Positions 8,843 to 18,961 of a stretch of 64,000 nt of DNA are shown here, one piece after another (the first letter of the stretch is position 1; every line of letters starts with the position of its first letter). This DNA is from Planctomicrobium piriforme (lineage in GTDB: Bacteria; Planctomycetota; Planctomycetia; Planctomycetales; Planctomycetaceae). The DNA is taken from the NCBI GenBank assembly GCA_945860955.1, contig CAMATH010000006.1:43094-107093 (forward strand), given 5' to 3'. The notes below the pieces were generated by a model that was given only the letters and a program-made list of their open reading frames with translations, did no database searches and was not told where the DNA came from. The translations under genes were made by a program, and so were the position numbers.

Positions 8843-10645
8843 TCACATGTCGTCGCTGACGTCCAGCACCGACAGGAACGCCTTCTGGGGGATTTCGACC
8901 TCGCCAAACTGCTTGAGGCGTTTCTTACCCTCGCGCTGCTTGGCCCACAGCTTTCGTTTGCGGGTGATGTCCCCCCCGTAGCACTTCGCGGTGACGTTTT
9001 TCCGCAGGGCGGCGATTGTCTCACGGGCGATGATGCGGGTGCCGATCGCCGCCTGGATGGGAATCTCGAACTGATGTTTCGAGATTTCCTCTTTGAGCCG
9101 CTTGCACAGACCGCGTCCGCGGCGTTCCGCGTTGTCGCGGTGCATGATCGACGCCAGCGCGTCGACCCGCACCCCTTTCACCAGGATGTCGACCTTGACC
9201 AGATCGGCGGGACGGAAGCCGATGATCTCGTAATCGAATGTGCCATACCCGCGCGTAATGCTCTTCAGCCGGTCGTGCATGTCGTAAATCACCTCGGCCA
9301 GTGGCAATTCATAGACGAGTTGCGCACGGGTTGTCCCGAGATACTCGGTGCTCTTGTAGATCCCACGGCGGTCGGCGCACAACTGCATGATCGGGCCGAT
9401 CCCGTCGACCGGAAGAATGAAATTCACCTTCACGATTGGTTCGCGGAATTCTTTGATCCCCCCGGTGTTGGGGACGTCTTGCGGATTGTCGATCTTTTGG
9501 ATTTCGCCATCCATCATCAGCAGTTCGTACGTCACGTTGGGCGCGGTCTGGATGAGGTCGATGTTCGCCTCTTTTTCCAGCCGTTGCTGAATGATCTCCA
9601 TATGCAGCATCCCCAGGAAGCCGCAGCGGAATCCAAAGCCCAACGCGTCGCTCGTTTCGGGAACGAACGTGAAACTGGCGTCGTTGAGACTCATTTTCGA
9701 GAGTTCGTCGCGCAGTTTTTCGAAATCGGTCTTTTCAATCGGGTACATCCCGCAGAACACCATCTGCTGCGGCTGCTTATACCCGGGGAAAGGATCGGAC
9801 GCGGGGCGGTTCGCTTCTGTGACGGTGTCACCCACGTGGACCCCCCCCAGTTCCTTGATGCCGGCGATAAAGTAACCGACCTGACCCGGGCCAAGTTCAT
9901 CACAAGGAGCCATGTTCGGACGGAACTGCCCGACTTCCAGAACTTCGTGCGACGTTCCCTTGCGCATCAAGGCGATTTTCATCCCCTTGCGCAAGCGTCC
10001 CTCACGCATTCTCACGTAGGTGACAACGCCGCGGTAGTTGTCGTATTTGCCGTCGAAGATCATCGCCTTGAGCGGAGCGGTGGAGTCGCCGCTGGGGGCG
10101 GGAATCCGTTCGACGATGGCGCGGAACACGTCGGTAATTCCAATTCCCGACTTTCCACTGACCATCAGCACCTCTTCGGGGCGAATCCCCAGTACCGAAT
10201 TCATTTCGTCCAGCACCTCCGCGGTGCGGACGACGGGCAGGTCGATTTTGTTGATGCAGGGAATGATCACCAGGTCCGATTCGATCGCCGCGTAGGCGTT
10301 CGCCACGGTTTGAGCCTGCACACCCTGGAAGGCGTCGACCAGCAGCAGCGCTCCTTCACAGGCGGCCAGGCTGCGCGAGACCTCGTAGTGGAAGTCGACG
10401 TGCCCCGGCGTATCAACGAGGTTCAGTTCGTAGACCTGTCCATCCTGCTCATAATTGATCGCGACCGCCCGGGCCTTGACGGTGATCCCCCGTTCGCGTT
10501 CAACGTCGAGATCGTCGAGGATCTGATCGCGAAATTCCCGCTGCGTGATGGTGCCGGTTTGCAGCAGCAACTGGTCGGCCAACGTGCTTTTGCCGTGGTC
10601 GATGTGAGCGACGATCGAGAAATTCCGAATGAAGCGGGGGTCCAT
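8843..10645 (-). CDS. lepA: Elongation factor 4 (LepA)
   Basis: 600 residues starting MDPRFIRNFSIVAHIDHGKS; the TTG two codons upstream is less likely. LepA is a translational GTPase that back-translocates or remodels stalled ribosomes. Visible motifs are G1 AHIDHGKST, G2 RERGITVKA, G3 DTPGHVDF and G4 NKIDLP, followed by elongation-factor domains II-III and the LepA-specific C-terminal domain (AKCYGGDITRKRKLWAKQREGKKRLKQ split over its conserved basic segment). Length and domain order are those of the family. It is followed on its strand by nothing within reach, and preceded by the PGPGW membrane protein gene 127 bases upstream. Confidence 0.97.
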   Translation of the reverse strand: MDPRFIRNFSIVAHIDHGKSTLADQLLLQTGTITQREFRDQILDDLDVERERGITVKARAVAINYEQDGQVYELNLVDTPGHVDFHYEVSRSLAACEGALLLVDAFQGVQAQTVANAYAAIESDLVIIPCINKIDLPVVRTAEVLDEMNSVLGIRPEEVLMVSGKSGIGITDVFRAIVERIPAPSGDSTAPLKAMIFDGKYDNYRGVVTYVRMREGRLRKGMKIALMRKGTSHEVLEVGQFRPNMAPCDELGPGQVGYFIAGIKELGGVHVGDTVTEANRPASDPFPGYKQPQQMVFCGMYPIEKTDFEKLRDELSKMSLNDASFTFVPETSDALGFGFRCGFLGMLHMEIIQQRLEKEANIDLIQTAPNVTYELLMMDGEIQKIDNPQDVPNTGGIKEFREPIVKVNFILPVDGIGPIMQLCADRRGIYKSTEYLGTTRAQLVYELPLAEVIYDMHDRLKSITRGYGTFDYEIIGFRPADLVKVDILVKGVRVDALASIMHRDNAERRGRGLCKRLKEEISKHQFEIPIQAAIGTRIIARETIAALRKNVTAKCYGGDITRKRKLWAKQREGKKRLKQFGEVEIPQKAFLSVLDVSDDM

Positions 10646-10771
10646 CGACAACTACCAACAGAGAACCGCCTGCCATCCTGTCGGGCGGCGGGGAGACTGA
10701 ATCGAACCGAACTTGCTATTCTAGCGAAAATCGCCCGCAGGGGGAGACCATGTACGGAAGTCGACGAAAAA

Positions 10772-11083
10772 TCAGGGTGGATCAGGCGTTTTGGCGGTTG
10801 AATTCAGCCGGCGCGTGATCCGTTCTCGCACCCAAGCGAGCAGCCGTTTCGCCCAAAAAAACTCGGTCGCCAGAATCGCGATCCCCGCCGGTATCACCAC
10901 AATCGCTGGCCCGGGAGTGACAATCATCACCACCCCCACGGCGACCACGGAACATCCCAGAATCAGCACCACCAGTTTCCGCAGCCACACCGCCAGCCAG
11001 ATCGCCCGCGGCAGCGAATGCACCCAGACCCGGGGAGGTGGTTGCTGCGATTCAGGCGATGACGAATGGTCGGTGGGATTCAT
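10772..11083 (-). CDS. Small PGPGW-family transmembrane protein
   Basis: 103 residues from the ATG at 11083; the frame extends 28 codons upstream, but that part has no protein-like character. One long hydrophobic region (VVLILGCSVVAVGVVMIVTP) is followed by PGPAIVVIPAGIAILATEF and a basic C-terminus. This TPGP...IP-G-aILA-EF arrangement is the signature of the putative transmembrane PGPGW family, of unknown function. The N-terminus is Pro/Gln-rich and probably cytoplasmic. It lies on the same strand as, and upstream of, lepA. Confidence 0.75.
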   Translation of the reverse strand: MNPTDHSSSPESQQPPPRVWVHSLPRAIWLAVWLRKLVVLILGCSVVAVGVVMIVTPGPAIVVIPAGIAILATEFFWAKRLLAWVRERITRRLNSTAKTPDPP

Positions 11084-11204
11084 GACAATCGACGCACGGC
11101 CAATGCCGACTAGGACACGTCGCGGTGTACTCCGCAAGTCTCGGGATGTGTCCCCATGATACCACATCTTCCGCCGATTTCGTGGCGGGGGAGCTTGTCC
11201 GGCG

Positions 11205-14200
11205 TCAGGGGGACTTGGTCATCCGTCCGGTTTCGCTCTTCAAGATCTGATATTCCATCCACTCGGTTGGTGCGATGTTCCCCGACATCACTTCGTCGCG
11301 ACTGACCTGGGTCCACGCGGAGTCGGCGCGGGCGATTAGGTCGAGCGCGGTTTCGTAATCCCCTTCCAGTTGAGAAATCAGAGCCAATCCGTACTGGTTG
11401 ATCGAATTCCCCCAGGAACTCCAGCCCATTGCCAGAGACCCCTCCAAAGTCGCCCGCGCCGCGACCAGATCGCCGCTGCGGAATTGAGCCATTCCCAGAG
11501 TGTGAATGGTCCAGGGGTATGCGGAGTCCTCCACTCCGGCACGAGCCCATTCGACCACCTGGTCCGGCTTGACCACGTCGTTGGGGACCGAACTGAATGT
11601 CCGTGCCAGAAAGAACCCGTATTGACGCGCGTCGAATTTGGAGGCTCGACTCTCGAGAACCCGCAAAATCCGGTCACGGTCCCCCGTCCGGCCCGCAACG
11701 TTCAAAACCACGACACATTCAAACCACTCTTCGGAAACGGGACAGTCTTCGATCACATCCAAAAACGCGTCGGCCGCTCTGTCCCATTCGCCCCGCTGCG
11801 CCAGGGACCGGGCCAGACCGGTCCGAAGCAACGTGTCCTGAGGCCGTTGTCGCTTCAATTCGTCCAGAAACGGGGAGGCCTGCCAACCCCAGTAGCGGAT
11901 CCAGTCACTCCGCTGACTCGACCATAGTCTTTCGTCCGGAAGACTGTCGAGAATCGCCCCCGCCGACTCCGCCGCCGCCGACAAATTTCCAATCGCCGAC
12001 GCACAGAGCATGCGTCCGAAGTGTGACGCGAACAAATCTTCCGGCCGGTCGGGGTTTTCGATCGCCTGCAACAACCGGCCGCTGGCGATTGAGTAAGCGG
12101 TGGCCGCCTCGACCGGAGGTTCGTCGCAACAGACGACGCGAAATGTCGCCGGCATGTCACAGGGGATGGTGAAACCCGAAGTCGCTGGCAGAAAGAGGTT
12201 TCCCAGGTTCATCAGACCGGCGCGAATCGCGGTCACTTGTCCGACGTCACCCACCGGGTCGATCCACACGCCATCTAAAGGCAAAGGGGGGGCGTCCCAA
12301 CTCATCTGAGGCGACGATCCGGCGGTATCGAACAAGCCCCACGGATTCGGCAGATAGCTCCGCCCCACCACGATCCGATCGGAGAACATGTTGCCATAGC
12401 CCGCCAGAGTCTCGGCATTACCGCCCGTGAAAAACCGCGTTCGGGTGCCACACCGATAAAAGTGTTCCTGTTCAGCGGATGTCGCCAGCCGGTAGCCGTT
12501 TTTCGAGAGGTCGAGGGTCACGTCGCGCCCGCCCGGCTGACTCGATTTGTAACACGGCTCGCGACCATCCCGTTCGCTCAGCCAGTTACAGAACTCGACT
12601 GCGGACCTCCAGCGAACTCCCGCCAACGGCAGAAGTCCACGGTCCAGTGGATCGGGGAGCCAGCCCTTTCCCCGGTTTTCCAACTCATATTTTAACTGGA
12701 ACTCGGTATACAACTTGGCCGTGACCACCTGGTCCTGTACGAAGAGCTTTCGCGGGATAATCACCATCCGCTTCAATTGTGGGGTCCGGCCGGTGACAGG
12801 CTCATAGTCCCCGGGAAAGTAATAACCGGCGGGAACCTCAACCAGCGTCATTCCTAAACTGTTGACAAACCATTTCTTTCCGCTGGTCGCCCGGGATGGC
12901 TGGGGGAGTTTGGAAACCTTGGTGCCACGAAATGCCAGCGCCTGGAATGGTTGGAGGAGTTTGGGAACCTCGGTGCCACGAAACGCCAGCGCCCGGAAGG
13001 CGGCGCTGTGCGAGCCGCTGTCCGGCGCGATCGCGTAGACCCTGGCCAGCGCGGCGTCAATGCGACGATTCATTACCGGGCTGATGGTCGTTTTGGGAAT
13101 CAGCGCCAGCGCCAGACAGACTCCCGATCGCAAGTCGTCATTCGTGGTATTTTCCAGTAACCCGGGAACGAATTCCAGATCCGCATGCCAGTCGAACAGG
13201 GTTCGAATCATCATGTTGCGGAGGGACAGATCGGTCCCCAGCGCCAGCATCCGACCCGCAGGTCCAAATTCCCCCAGTTCCAACAAAGCGCTCGCGATGT
13301 GCGCGCGCCGCTCGTCATCGGGTTCGGTTTCGAACTGCCGCAGCAGTTGCGGCACGACTGTCGCCTGATCGATGCGTAGTACCGGAAGGACAATTTGCGC
13401 TTCGGAGTGCGGCAGGGACGGTGTCAGTTGGCAGAGTTCTTGCGCGTGAGACGTCCCCAGCGCGGTGAGCGCCGCGAGCAACCGCAATTTCTGCGCCGGA
13501 TCAGAAATGCTTGCGAGTCGTTCGACGAGAATCTCTTGAACATCGACCTTCGCCCGCTTAAGGGATGAGATCAACTCGGGGACCGTCGCGGGACTGGCGA
13601 CCATCAGCCGCTCAACCTGTTCGCTGTAACCTTTCCGTTCGGCGAGGTCGGCACGTTTACGCTCGGCGATCAACTGTGCCGTCCGCGTCGCCAGCCGATA
13701 GTTCATCACCGACGTCACCACTGAAAACGTCAACAGCAACACGGCGACCGTCGCCACCGCCAGCGCCACAGTCCGGTGTCGTTTCGCCCAGCGCCAGAGC
13801 AGTTCGACGGGCGCGATCCGTCGGGCGAGTATCGGTTCGTCATTGAGAAACCGTTGCAGATCTTCCCCGAGCTCGCCTGCGGTCTGGTATCGCCGCGAAG
13901 GCTCGGCGTCGACCGCTTTTTGCACAATCGTCGCCAGATCGCGGGGAATCGCCGGGTTGATCCGTTCGATACGCGGGACGGTGACCGAAGTCGACTCGCT
14001 GTAGTTTCCGCGTCGCTCGCGGGCGGGGAATGCGGGTTTCAGCACCAGCATTTCAAACAGCGTCAACCCCAGTGAATAGACGTCGCTTTTGGCGTCGGAA
14101 CGTCCCGCCAGAGCTTCGGGAGCCATATAGCGGTACGTCCCCAAGACGTCCCCCGCCACGGTCAAATCCCCCTGGTCGGTCGCCTTAGCCAAACCGAAAT

Positions 14201-15200
14201 CGGTGATCCAGATGTTTCCATCGGAATCAACCATCAGGTTCGCGGGCTTGATGTCGCGGTGCAAAACGTTGTGCGAGTGCGCGTAATGCAATGCCGACGC
14301 GAGCTGCACGCCAATGCGTGCCACCCCGGGGAAATACACGGCCGGCATTCCTCCCGCCAACGACGGAATCCGCCATGCCGCCACGTCGTTGGGATCACTA
14401 TCCGCGAGGGTGGGGGGCGGTTCGGGATACGTTGGTTCATCCGTCGCCCCCGCCCCGATCATGGTCTGTGCCGCCGCGACTTCCGTCGGCAAACTTCGGC
14501 GAAACTCGACCGGTGGATTTTTGGGGGGCTGTCGTCCGGCTTCCGCGGGTGGCTGTTTCAACGGTGCCGGCCCGGTGACTTCCGTCCGGGGCTTCCCGGC
14601 ACCCGCGGGTTTCGCACGGGGCTGGCCTGGTACGCAGATCGTCGGTGCCGACGGTTTCACGGGCGAAGTTTCCACCCTTCCCGCAGGCGGGCCGCAGGCG
14701 GGTACTCCACTGGCAAGCCGACCTTCGGCGAGGGCAAGTGCCAAGGCGGCGACCTGCCAGCCCGATTCTCCAGCCAACGGCGGGGTCGCAGCTCCGGGCG
14801 ACTCGCCGACCGGCTTTTCGAGTTGCCTGCGGAGTTCGTGCAGCAACTGATCGAGTCCCACCCCGGTGATGAACTGCATCGCGTAGTACAGCACCCCCTG
14901 GTGTTCCCCGACACTAAAGATGGGAACGATGTTCGAATGATGCAGCTTCCCCGCGATCCGCGCCTCGCGCTCGAAGCGTTTGCGGAGTGGATCATTCGCC
15001 TGTACGGCCCCCGGCAGCACCTTGAGCGCGACGTGTCGCCCTAACGAAATCTGTTCGGCCTCGTAGACCACTCCCATCCCGCCATGGCCGACCTCACGCA
15101 GAATCCGGAAATCCCCGACTTGAGTGGGAAACCAACCCCGCGGTGCCCCAGTGCCTGGACCATCTGCGGACGCCCCCTCGTTGATTTTCGAATCCGCCAT
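11205..15200 (-). CDS. Membrane Ser/Thr protein kinase fused to an FGE/SUMF-like domain and TPR-like tail
   Basis: About 1331 residues from the ATG at 15200; a GTG at 15212 is the alternative. Numbered from the ATG, the kinase has a glycine loop GHGGMG (~39-44), VALK lysine (~60), HRDIKPANL (~314-322), DFG (~334-336) and APEAL. A ~160-residue Pro/Ala-rich insertion (~125-285) separates the N-lobe from the catalytic loop. A single TM segment lies at ~477-499. HEAT-like helices follow (~550-720), then a formylglycine-generating-enzyme-type (SUMF) domain (~770-1030; MTLVEVPAG, VRWRSAVEFCNWLSE, GYRLATSAEQEHFYRCG), then a TPR-like C-terminus. The kinase looks active. It is probably a transmembrane sensor kinase, as is common in planctomycetes. 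Whether the FGE-like domain is catalytic is unknown. Confidence 0.92.
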   Translation of the reverse strand: MADSKINEGASADGPGTGAPRGWFPTQVGDFRILREVGHGGMGVVYEAEQISLGRHVALKVLPGAVQANDPLRKRFEREARIAGKLHHSNIVPIFSVGEHQGVLYYAMQFITGVGLDQLLHELRRQLEKPVGESPGAATPPLAGESGWQVAALALALAEGRLASGVPACGPPAGRVETSPVKPSAPTICVPGQPRAKPAGAGKPRTEVTGPAPLKQPPAEAGRQPPKNPPVEFRRSLPTEVAAAQTMIGAGATDEPTYPEPPPTLADSDPNDVAAWRIPSLAGGMPAVYFPGVARIGVQLASALHYAHSHNVLHRDIKPANLMVDSDGNIWITDFGLAKATDQGDLTVAGDVLGTYRYMAPEALAGRSDAKSDVYSLGLTLFEMLVLKPAFPARERRGNYSESTSVTVPRIERINPAIPRDLATIVQKAVDAEPSRRYQTAGELGEDLQRFLNDEPILARRIAPVELLWRWAKRHRTVALAVATVAVLLLTFSVVTSVMNYRLATRTAQLIAERKRADLAERKGYSEQVERLMVASPATVPELISSLKRAKVDVQEILVERLASISDPAQKLRLLAALTALGTSHAQELCQLTPSLPHSEAQIVLPVLRIDQATVVPQLLRQFETEPDDERRAHIASALLELGEFGPAGRMLALGTDLSLRNMMIRTLFDWHADLEFVPGLLENTTNDDLRSGVCLALALIPKTTISPVMNRRIDAALARVYAIAPDSGSHSAAFRALAFRGTEVPKLLQPFQALAFRGTKVSKLPQPSRATSGKKWFVNSLGMTLVEVPAGYYFPGDYEPVTGRTPQLKRMVIIPRKLFVQDQVVTAKLYTEFQLKYELENRGKGWLPDPLDRGLLPLAGVRWRSAVEFCNWLSERDGREPCYKSSQPGGRDVTLDLSKNGYRLATSAEQEHFYRCGTRTRFFTGGNAETLAGYGNMFSDRIVVGRSYLPNPWGLFDTAGSSPQMSWDAPPLPLDGVWIDPVGDVGQVTAIRAGLMNLGNLFLPATSGFTIPCDMPATFRVVCCDEPPVEAATAYSIASGRLLQAIENPDRPEDLFASHFGRMLCASAIGNLSAAAESAGAILDSLPDERLWSSQRSDWIRYWGWQASPFLDELKRQRPQDTLLRTGLARSLAQRGEWDRAADAFLDVIEDCPVSEEWFECVVVLNVAGRTGDRDRILRVLESRASKFDARQYGFFLARTFSSVPNDVVKPDQVVEWARAGVEDSAYPWTIHTLGMAQFRSGDLVAARATLEGSLAMGWSSWGNSINQYGLALISQLEGDYETALDLIARADSAWTQVSRDEVMSGNIAPTEWMEYQILKSETGRMTKSP
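12894..12995. repeat. 51-bp tandem duplication inside the kinase gene
   Basis: Two consecutive ~51-base copies contain GAGTTTGG, then GGTGCCACGAAAYGCCAGCG. On the minus strand they encode two near-identical 17-residue units (ALAFRGTEVPKLLQPFQ and ALAFRGTKVSKLPQPSR) just before the FGE-like domain. The length is a multiple of three and the frame is kept. Confidence 0.85.
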
Positions 15201-15451
15201 GACCCCGGCCACTGATTGACTAATGTGCGCTCGTGTTTACAGCCTCGCCTGTCCAGTATCCCGACTGAGCGATCGCAACGCAAGGTGTGACGCCCAACGA
15301 TGGAGAATCCCAGTGTCGGCTGCTATTCTGACCGGAAATCGGATGAATTCATCCGCTGATTGAACCGCGAGGGGCTGCCGCGCTCGCCCCCGGTTGTTTC
15401 GTTAACCCGAATCGATCGACACTCTCCTCACGTCCAGCCCGCCATTCCTGA

Positions 15452-18400
15452 ATGCAGACTTTTCGGAAGTTGCTCGTCGCCAATCGCGGCGAGATCGCCA
15501 TCCGCGTGTTTCGAACCGCCCACGAACTGGGAATTCGCACCGTAGCGATTTACTCGAACGAAGATCGCTACGCCCTGCACCGTTTCAAGGCGGATGAAGC
15601 GTACCTCGTCGGCAAAGCGGGAGAACCGCTGCGGTCGTATCTGGATCCCGAGGCAATCGTCACGCTGGCGAAGAAGTACGGTGTCGACGCGATTCATCCC
15701 GGGTACGGATTTCTGTCGGAAAACCCGGCGCTGGCCCGCGCCTGCGCCGCGGCAGGGATCGCGTTTGTTGGCCCCTCGGCCGAAGTTCTCGAGCAACTCG
15801 GCGACAAAACCGCCGCCCGCGACCTGGCCAAACTGGCCAATGTGCAAATCCTCGCGGGAACCGCGCGTTCCGTAAAACACCTCGACGACGCCCGCAAAGC
15901 GATCGAAAAGCTGGGCTATCCGATCATCCTGAAAGCGGCCAAGGGAGGAGGGGGACGCGGGATGCGCGTCGTCACCGAGCCGGCCGCCCTTGCCGGCGCG
16001 CTCGAACAGGCGCAGCGCGAATCGCTGACCGCGTTCGGTTCCAACGAAGTGTTCGTGGAAAAGTACATACAACGCGCCCGCCACATCGAAGTGCAGTTGC
16101 TGGGCGACAAGCATGGCAACCTCGTTCACCTGTATGAACGCGACTGCTCGCTTCAACGGCGGCATCAAAAGGTTGTCGAGATCGCCCCCTCCCCCAGTCT
16201 TCCCTCTGAGCTGCGCGACAAGATCTGCTCGGCGGCGATTCAAATCGGCAGAGCGGCGAATTACGAAAACGCCGGCACGGTCGAATTCCTGGTCGACGCC
16301 GACTCCGGTGAGTTCTACTTCATCGAAGTCAATCCCCGCATCCAGGTCGAACATACCGTGACCGAAGAGGTCACCGGATACGACATCGTCAAGTGCCAGA
16401 TCCTCATTGCCCAGGGGGCGAAACTCACGGACGACGAGATCGGCCTGGTTCAGGAAAACATTGAGACACGCGGCTACGCGATTCAGTGTCGCGTCACCAC
16501 GGAAGACCCCGCCAACAACTTCATGCCCGATTACGGGCGGATCACGCACTACCGCTCGGCGAGCGGAATGGGAATCCGACTCGATGCGGGGACCGCGTTT
16601 TCCGGCGCGGTCGTCACCCCGTTCTACGATTCGCTGATGGTCAAGGTGATTTCCAAAGGAATTCGCTTCCCGGACGCCGCCCGGCGGATGGAGCGCTGTC
16701 TCCAGGAATTCCGGGTTCGCGGGGTGAAGACGAACATCCCGTTCCTGGTCAATCTGGTCACGCACCAAACCTTTCTCGAAGGGGGATGCACAACCCGCTT
16801 CCTGGACGAAACCCCCGCCCTCTTCCAGTTCCCCGCGCGAAAAGACCGGGCCACCAAGCTGCTCACCTTCATGAGCGAAGTGATTGTCAACGGCAATCCC
16901 CTGGTGAAAGTGAAGCCGGCGACAATTCGCACAAAGCCCGCGCCGTTGCCAGAGTACGACCCCACTCAGGCACCCCCTCCCGGCGTGCGCGACAAGTTGC
17001 TGGAACTTGGTCCGCAGAAATTCTCGAAGTGGATCCGTGAACAGAAACGCCTGTTGCTGACCGATACCACATTTCGTGACGCGCATCAGTCGTTGCTGGC
17101 GACCCGCATGCGGACCTACGACATGGTCCGTGTCGCCGACGCCTACGCCCGGCTTTGCCCGCAGTTGTTCTCGCTCGAAATGTGGGGTGGTGCGACTTTC
17201 GACACCTCCATGCGTTTCCTGAAAGAGTGCCCATGGCAACGACTGGTCGACATGCGGACCAAGGTGCCCAACATTCTGTTTCAGATGTTGCTGCGCGCGT
17301 CGAACGCCGTCGGGTACACCAATTATCCCGACAATGTCGTGAAGGCGTTCGTTCACGAGGCAGCTCAGGCCGGGATTGATGTCTTTCGCATCTTCGATTC
17401 GCTCAACTGGGTTCCCAACATGCGGGTCGCGATGGACGCGGTCCAGAACTCCGGAGGACTGTGCGAGGCGGCGATCTGCTACACCGGCGATCTGCTTGAT
17501 CCGGCGCGCGACAAGTACACTCTCGACTACTACGTCAATCTGGCGAAAGAACTGGAGAAAATGGGGGCGCACATTCTGGCCATCAAGGATATGGCCGGCC
17601 TGTGTAAACCGTATGCCGCCGAGAAACTGATCAAGACGCTGAAAGGCGAAATCGGCATCCCGATCCACTTCCACACCCACGACGTCAGCGGTATGCAGGC
17701 CGCGTCGATCCTCAAGGGGGCCGAAGTCGGACTCGATATCGCCGACGGGGCGATTGCCACAATGGCCGGGGGAACCTCCCAGCCCAACCTCAATTCTCTC
17801 GTGGAAGGGTTGCGCTTCCAGCCTCGCGAAACCGGACTCGATCCCGAGATTCTTCGGCGGATGGCTTACTATTGGGAAGCGGTCCGCGAGTTCTACACCC
17901 CGTTCGAAACCGGCATGAAGTCGGGCGACCCCGATATCTACCTGCACGAAATGCCCGGGGGACAATCGACCAACCTGTTCCAGCAAGCCAAAGCGTTGGG
18001 ACTTTCTGATCGCTGGAACGACGTCTGCCACACTTATGCCGCCGTCAATCGGCTATTCGGCGACATTGTCAAAGTGACTCCCTCGTCCAAGTCGGTTGGC
18101 GACATGGCGCTGTTCCTGCTAGCCAATAACATGACGGCGGAGGATGTTCTCGACCCAGCGAAAGAAGTTGTCTACCCCGAGTCGGTGATCGACCTCATTG
18201 CGGGACGCATGGGACAACCCCCCGGCGGCTTCCCCGCGAAGGTGAAAAAACGGATTCTGCGCGACGTCAAGCCGTTCAAGGGACGTCCCGGTGCCAGTCT
18301 GCCCCCCGCCGACTTCGCCGCTGCCGAAAAGAAAACCGAGAAGATCCTCGGTCGCAAGCCGTTGCCACGCGAAGTGGTTTCGTACCTGCTCTATTCGCGG

Positions 18401-18913
18401 GTTTACGAAGAGTTCGCCGCTCATGAACGGACCTATTCCGATGTCAGTGTTCTGCCGACGAATACGTTTCTGTACGGTCACATTTCCGGCGACGAAGTGG
18501 CGGTCGACATTGAGGCCGGGAAGACGCTGATCATCAAGTTCCTGACCGTTTCGGAACCGCATCCCGACGGGCAGCGGACGGTGTTCTATGAACTCAACGG
18601 CCAGCCTCGGGATGTGAACGTCCTCGACCGCTCGCTGGAGCCTCAGGAAGCGGCCCGCACGAAAGCCGATCCTGCCGATCCGTTGCAAGTCGCCGCTCCC
18701 ATGCCCGGTCTTGTCGTCAATGTGGCGATTCAGGCGGGGGACCGTGTCGCCCGTGGGCAAAAGCTGCTCACGATGGAAGCGATGAAGATGGAGACGACAC
18801 TGTACGCCGAACTCGATGGACGTGTGGCGGAACTGTTCGTGAAGCCCGGGACGCAGGTGCAAACGGGTGAACTTGTGCTGCGATTGGAGTTGTTGCCCGA
18901 AACACCAGCGTAA
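15452..18913 (+). CDS. pyc: Pyruvate carboxylase
   Basis: 1153 residues, the full single-chain length. It carboxylates pyruvate to oxaloacetate with ATP and bicarbonate (anaplerosis, gluconeogenesis). Domain order: biotin carboxylase (residues 1-~455; KLLVANRGEIAIRVFR, ATP-grasp loop KAAKGGGGRGMR, HIEVQLLGD, ERDCSLQRRHQK, EVNPRIQVEHTVTEE); carboxyltransferase (~530-~830; LLLTDTTFRDAHQSLLATRM, with the metal-site HTHD); a PC-type tetramerisation segment; and the biotinyl domain, with the biotin lysine K1112 in MEAMKMET. It stands alone, without accB/accC genes next to it, and is divergent from the kinase gene. Confidence 0.97.
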   Translation: MQTFRKLLVANRGEIAIRVFRTAHELGIRTVAIYSNEDRYALHRFKADEAYLVGKAGEPLRSYLDPEAIVTLAKKYGVDAIHPGYGFLSENPALARACAAAGIAFVGPSAEVLEQLGDKTAARDLAKLANVQILAGTARSVKHLDDARKAIEKLGYPIILKAAKGGGGRGMRVVTEPAALAGALEQAQRESLTAFGSNEVFVEKYIQRARHIEVQLLGDKHGNLVHLYERDCSLQRRHQKVVEIAPSPSLPSELRDKICSAAIQIGRAANYENAGTVEFLVDADSGEFYFIEVNPRIQVEHTVTEEVTGYDIVKCQILIAQGAKLTDDEIGLVQENIETRGYAIQCRVTTEDPANNFMPDYGRITHYRSASGMGIRLDAGTAFSGAVVTPFYDSLMVKVISKGIRFPDAARRMERCLQEFRVRGVKTNIPFLVNLVTHQTFLEGGCTTRFLDETPALFQFPARKDRATKLLTFMSEVIVNGNPLVKVKPATIRTKPAPLPEYDPTQAPPPGVRDKLLELGPQKFSKWIREQKRLLLTDTTFRDAHQSLLATRMRTYDMVRVADAYARLCPQLFSLEMWGGATFDTSMRFLKECPWQRLVDMRTKVPNILFQMLLRASNAVGYTNYPDNVVKAFVHEAAQAGIDVFRIFDSLNWVPNMRVAMDAVQNSGGLCEAAICYTGDLLDPARDKYTLDYYVNLAKELEKMGAHILAIKDMAGLCKPYAAEKLIKTLKGEIGIPIHFHTHDVSGMQAASILKGAEVGLDIADGAIATMAGGTSQPNLNSLVEGLRFQPRETGLDPEILRRMAYYWEAVREFYTPFETGMKSGDPDIYLHEMPGGQSTNLFQQAKALGLSDRWNDVCHTYAAVNRLFGDIVKVTPSSKSVGDMALFLLANNMTAEDVLDPAKEVVYPESVIDLIAGRMGQPPGGFPAKVKKRILRDVKPFKGRPGASLPPADFAAAEKKTEKILGRKPLPREVVSYLLYSRVYEEFAAHERTYSDVSVLPTNTFLYGHISGDEVAVDIEAGKTLIIKFLTVSEPHPDGQRTVFYELNGQPRDVNVLDRSLEPQEAARTKADPADPLQVAAPMPGLVVNVAIQAGDRVARGQKLLTMEAMKMETTLYAELDGRVAELFVKPGTQVQTGELVLRLELLPETPA

Positions 18914-18961
18914 GGTCAGCGGTCACCTGCGGGGATCGCGCCGGACGCGGAGCTTGCGCCG

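Noticed and set aside
8801..10801. 666-codon open frame on the plus strand opposite lepA
   Set aside because: It is the complement of a strongly supported elongation factor gene; long antisense frames are expected from the GC-biased third codon position.
15428..18031. 867-codon open frame opposite pyruvate carboxylase
   Set aside because: The pyruvate carboxylase reading is supported by all three domain signatures, and the antisense frame shows no recognisable motif.
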